From assembly GCF_003234965.1 (NCBI RefSeq), contig NZ_QKVK01000001.1, positions 248,001 to 312,000 of the forward strand: a stretch of DNA of 64,000 nucleotides, in the 5' to 3' direction. Within the stretch, counting starts at the first letter, position 1; each line of letters opens with the position of its first letter. Positions 61,601 through 64,000 of the stretch are shown piece by piece. The notes under the pieces are model-generated. The model made no database searches, was not told the DNA's origin, and saw nothing but the letters and a program-made list of their open reading frames with translations. The stretch comes from Aestuariivirga litoralis. GTDB lineage: Bacteria; Pseudomonadota; Alphaproteobacteria; Rhizobiales; Aestuariivirgaceae. The translations under genes were made by a program, and so were the position numbers.

Positions 61601-62597
61601 GTCAGTGCCTTCACAACGCCTCGAAACCAGTGCCGCCGCGGCGGACCGCCTCGACAAGGCGCTGGCCGCCGCCTTTCCCGACGTGAGCCGGGCGCGGTTC
61701 CAGGCCCTTATCGCGGAAGGGGCGGTGTCTGTCGAGGGCGCCACGGTGACCGAGGCCCGCCACAAGGTGAAACCGGGCGATCAGCTTCGCGTTGTCCTTC
61801 CGGAAGCAGCGCCGGCGCTCCCCCAGGCGGAGGAGATGGCGCTGCCAATCGTTTTTGAAGACGAGGACCTGATCGTGATCGACAAGCCCGCCGGACTGGT
61901 GGTCCACCCGGGTGCGGGCAACGAGACCGGCACGCTGGTGAATGCGCTCATCGCCCATTGCGGCGACAGCCTGTCGGGGATCGGCGGGGTGAGGCGCCCC
62001 GGCATCGTGCACCGCCTCGACAAGGATACCAGCGGCCTCCTCGTCGTCGCCAAGAATGACAGGGCCCACCACGGCCTGTCCGACCAGTTCGCCGCCCATG
62101 GCCGCGACGGGCGCCTGGAGCGGAGCTACCTCGCCCTCGTCTGGGGCGTGCCGGAGCGCCGCCAGGGCACGATTTCGGCGGCGATCGACCGATCCACCGC
62201 CAACCGCCAGAAGATGGCAGTGTCGCGCAGCGCCAATGCCCGCGAGGCGGTGACCCATTATGAGGTTCTCGAGGTGCTGGGAACTCCGCCCGTGGCCAGC
62301 CTCGTGCGCTGCGTGCTGGAAACCGGCCGCACCCACCAGATCCGCGTCCACATGGCCCATATCGGGCACCCGCTGCTGGGTGACGGGGTCTATGGATCCG
62401 GCTTCCGGACCTCGGCGAAGAAGCTGTCGGACGACGCAAGGAACGCGCTTAATGCCTTGAATCGTCAGGCCCTTCACGCCACCACCCTGGGCTTCGAGCA
62501 CCCCCGGACGGGCCGCCAGCTGCAGTTCGACAGCCCCGCACCGGAAGATTTTGCAATGCTGCTGGCCGCCCTGCGCTTGAACAACACGCAAGCGTGA
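61599..62597 (+). CDS. rluD: RluA-family 23S rRNA pseudouridine synthase (RluD-like)
   Basis: 332 residues. An S4 RNA-binding domain (RLDKALAAAFPDVSRARFQALIAEGAVSVEG) is followed by the catalytic domain with the HRLDKDTSGLLVVAKN motif, where the aspartate attacks uridine, and RTHQIRVHMAHIGHPLLGD. RluD modifies helix 69 of 23S rRNA. rpoH follows in the same direction, a common alphaproteobacterial order. Its ATG overlaps the start codon of the opposite gene by two bases. Confidence 0.93.
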   Translation: MSVPSQRLETSAAAADRLDKALAAAFPDVSRARFQALIAEGAVSVEGATVTEARHKVKPGDQLRVVLPEAAPALPQAEEMALPIVFEDEDLIVIDKPAGLVVHPGAGNETGTLVNALIAHCGDSLSGIGGVRRPGIVHRLDKDTSGLLVVAKNDRAHHGLSDQFAAHGRDGRLERSYLALVWGVPERRQGTISAAIDRSTANRQKMAVSRSANAREAVTHYEVLEVLGTPPVASLVRCVLETGRTHQIRVHMAHIGHPLLGDGVYGSGFRTSAKKLSDDARNALNALNRQALHATTLGFEHPRTGRQLQFDSPAPEDFAMLLAALRLNNTQA

Positions 62598-62677
62598 CTA
62601 TCTGTAACTGCTCCAGTGTCGTATTTTCTGCGTAATTGTCCGTTAAGAACAGCACTCAGACAGGAAAGGCTTTGAAC

Positions 62678-63583
62678 ATGGCAAAGACCACGTCCCTCCC
62701 CGCCATCGCCTCGGGTGAAGCCGGTCTGCAGCGCTATCTGCAGGAAATCCGCAACTTCCCGATGCTCCAGCCGGACGAGGAATACATGCTCGCCAAGCGC
62801 TGGAAGGAACACGGCGACAGCCGCGCCGCCGAGAAGCTCATCACCTCGCACCTCCGCCTGGTGGCCAAGATCGCCATGGGCTACCGCGGCTATGGCCTGC
62901 CCATCGGCGAGGTCATCTCCGAGGGCAATGTTGGCCTCATGCAGGCCGTGAAGAAGTTCGAGCCGGACAAGGGCTTCCGCCTTGCCACCTACGCCATGTG
63001 GTGGATCAAGGCGTCGATTCAAGAGTTTGTTTTGCGGTCCTGGTCGCTCGTGAAGATGGGTACCACGGCAAACCAGAAGAAGCTGTTCTTCAACCTGCGC
63101 AAGGTGAAGAGCCAGATCGAGGCCATGCAGGACGGCGACCTGCGCCCCGACCAGGTGGAACTGATTGCCAAGAAACTGGGCGTCACCGAAGAGGACGTCG
63201 TGTCGATGAACCGCCGCCTCGGCGGCGACACCTCGCTCAATGCCACCATCCGCGAGGATGGCGAGGGCGAATGGCAGGACTGGCTGGTGGATGAATCCGA
63301 CAACCAGGAGGAAATGCTCGTCCAGTCGGAGGAGCAGTCGATGCGCCATGGCCTGCTGCAGGATGCGATGGAGAAACTCACCGACCGCGAGCGCCGCGTC
63401 TTCGAGGCGCGCCGCCTGCAGGACGATCCGGCGACGCTGGAAGACCTGAGCCAGGAGTTCGGCGTCTCGCGCGAGCGCATCCGGCAGATCGAGGTGCGCG
63501 CCTTCGAGAAGGTTCAGAAGGCTGTGAAGAACGCCTCCCAGCGCCTGCTCGGACCCAAGACGCTTCCAGCCCCGACGGCGTGA
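62678..63583 (+). CDS. rpoH: Heat-shock RNA polymerase sigma factor sigma-32
   Basis: 301 residues from ATG 62678. Region 2: EKLITSHLRLVAKIAMGYRGYGLPIGEVISEGNVGLMQAVKKFEP and RLATYAMWWIKASIQEFVLRSWSLVK. The RpoH box begins Gln133 (QKKLFFNLRK). Region 4: LTDRERRVFEARR and TLEDLSQEFGVSRERIRQIEVRAFEKVQ. It directs heat-shock and protein-folding genes. The gene follows rluD with an 80-bp gap. Confidence 0.96.
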   Translation: MAKTTSLPAIASGEAGLQRYLQEIRNFPMLQPDEEYMLAKRWKEHGDSRAAEKLITSHLRLVAKIAMGYRGYGLPIGEVISEGNVGLMQAVKKFEPDKGFRLATYAMWWIKASIQEFVLRSWSLVKMGTTANQKKLFFNLRKVKSQIEAMQDGDLRPDQVELIAKKLGVTEEDVVSMNRRLGGDTSLNATIREDGEGEWQDWLVDESDNQEEMLVQSEEQSMRHGLLQDAMEKLTDRERRVFEARRLQDDPATLEDLSQEFGVSRERIRQIEVRAFEKVQKAVKNASQRLLGPKTLPAPTA

Positions 63584-63723
63584 GCGCGCCCTCCGGCGCC
63601 CTCACCGCTGGACGTTCCAGACAGCGCATCACATTGATCGATGAGGCAGACGTACGCTTCGACGCCCGTGGTGCGTGGAATGTCGTCGCTGCCATCCGGA
63701 TGACGCATCCAGACTGGGGTCAC

Positions 63724-63783
63724 ACTATTTTTTTGCGGAAAACTTCTTCCATAAAAATGGAATGCATGTTAACGTAGCGTTAT
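63724..63783 (+). promoter_or_regulatory. AT-rich control region with palindrome and CtrA-like site
   Basis: Markedly AT-rich against its surroundings. TTCCAT-AAAA-ATGGAA (63747-63762) is a perfect inverted repeat. TTAA-N7-TTAT (63769-63783) matches the CtrA pattern at 7 of 8. Both lie 33-70 bp before the last start codon. Confidence 0.5.
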
Positions 63784-63815
63784 TCTCCAATTCAGTCTGA
63801 CATGAGGTGCCTGAA

Positions 63816-64000
63816 ATGAAGGTTCCGAATTCGACTGGTCCCGCGCTGACGATCAGCCGGGGGCAGATGCGCGAACGGCTGGCGTCTCTGATGAAGCGAA
63901 TCGAGGAGGTTCCCGACATGAGAGAGCAGTTCCTGCTCGATCCGGCGGGAACCCTCGCCGAGGAGGTCACGGGAGCTTGCGCGAGCCGGCATCAAATTTC
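63816..64000 (+). CDS. N-terminal part of a small leader-like protein (cut by window end)
   Basis: The frame from ATG 63816 (GAGGTG 7 bp upstream) is open to the end of the window, 61 codons. It is helical and charged: ISRGQMRERLASLMKRIEEV, then MREQFLLDPAGTLAEEVTG. The F-x-x-DP-x-x-x-LA stretch resembles leader regions of nitrile-hydratase-type RiPP precursors, but the rest is outside the window. It may equally be an ordinary small helical protein. Confidence 0.55.
   Translation, partial: MKVPNSTGPALTISRGQMRERLASLMKRIEEVPDMREQFLLDPAGTLAEEVTGACASRHQI

Overview
The window looks like chromosome from a high-GC alphaproteobacterium, most probably Hyphomicrobiales (Rhizobiales). It carries ctrA, its phosphotransferase gene chpT and its antagonist sciP, an EipA-type (DUF1134) envelope protein, phosphatidylcholine synthase, a SigF-NrsF type ECF pair and an alphaproteobacterial rpoH. 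An isolated bchE-bchJ pair suggests an anoxygenic phototroph or a descendant of one. Genes are tightly packed, often with ATGA stop/start overlaps. High GC leaves very long empty frames opposite the real genes; these were discarded.

Layout. 1-3.1 kb: GDP-mannose genes (manB fragment, manC), a winged-helix regulator and a membrane protein. 3.2-9.1 kb: an apparent sulfide-response operon (DUF2892 protein, RND fusion protein, RND pump, sulfide:quinone oxidoreductase) behind two AT-rich palindromic operators. 9.1-13.9 kb: a hydroxyproline-type catabolic operon with a divergent GntR regulator. 13.9-14.7 kb: modA behind a ModE-like box. 14.8-18.4 kb: small membrane proteins, tRNA-Met, pcs, mnmA. 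18.5-23.3 kb: sciP, a KefF/KefC-like pair, an aminotransferase/sulfotransferase pair and REP-like repeats. 23.4-27.2 kb: fliJ-like gene, ctrA, chpT, cysQ, eipA. 27.3-30.4 kb: coiled-coil membrane protein, bchE, bchJ. 30.5-41.9 kb: a glycosyltransferase-methyltransferase fusion, ilvD, small secreted proteins, a second methyltransferase, an MFS carrier, a DUF3300/DUF2950 pair, cold-shock protein and rpsU. 41.9-48.1 kb: exported or degradative enzymes. 48.1-53.8 kb: an ECF sigma/anti-sigma pair (sigF-nrsF type) divergent from a bufferin-type operon (DUF2282, DUF692, DUF2063, DoxX), then convergent chrA and a Crp/Fnr regulator. 53.9-61.1 kb: two more YtcJ-type amidohydrolases, a penicillin-V-acylase-like enzyme, an amidinotransferase-fold hydrolase, and two broken genes ending exactly at tRNA-Glu. 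61.2-64 kb: core genes (DUF6476 protein, RluA/RluD-type pseudouridine synthase, rpoH) and the start of a small leader-like protein cut by the window end.

Four regulatory circuits can be read directly from DNA motifs: (i) GTAACA-N16-CGAA promoters in front of both the ECF/anti-sigma pair and the bufferin operon; (ii) CtrA-type half-site pairs before sciP, ctrA, eipA and perhaps the last gene; (iii) an FNR-type box and a PpsR/CrtJ-like box before bchE; (iv) BigR/SqrR-like palindromes before the sulfide operon. The 53.9-61.1 kb stretch, with paralogous exported hydrolases and decayed genes against a tRNA, looks like accessory DNA inserted at or rearranged next to tRNA-Glu.
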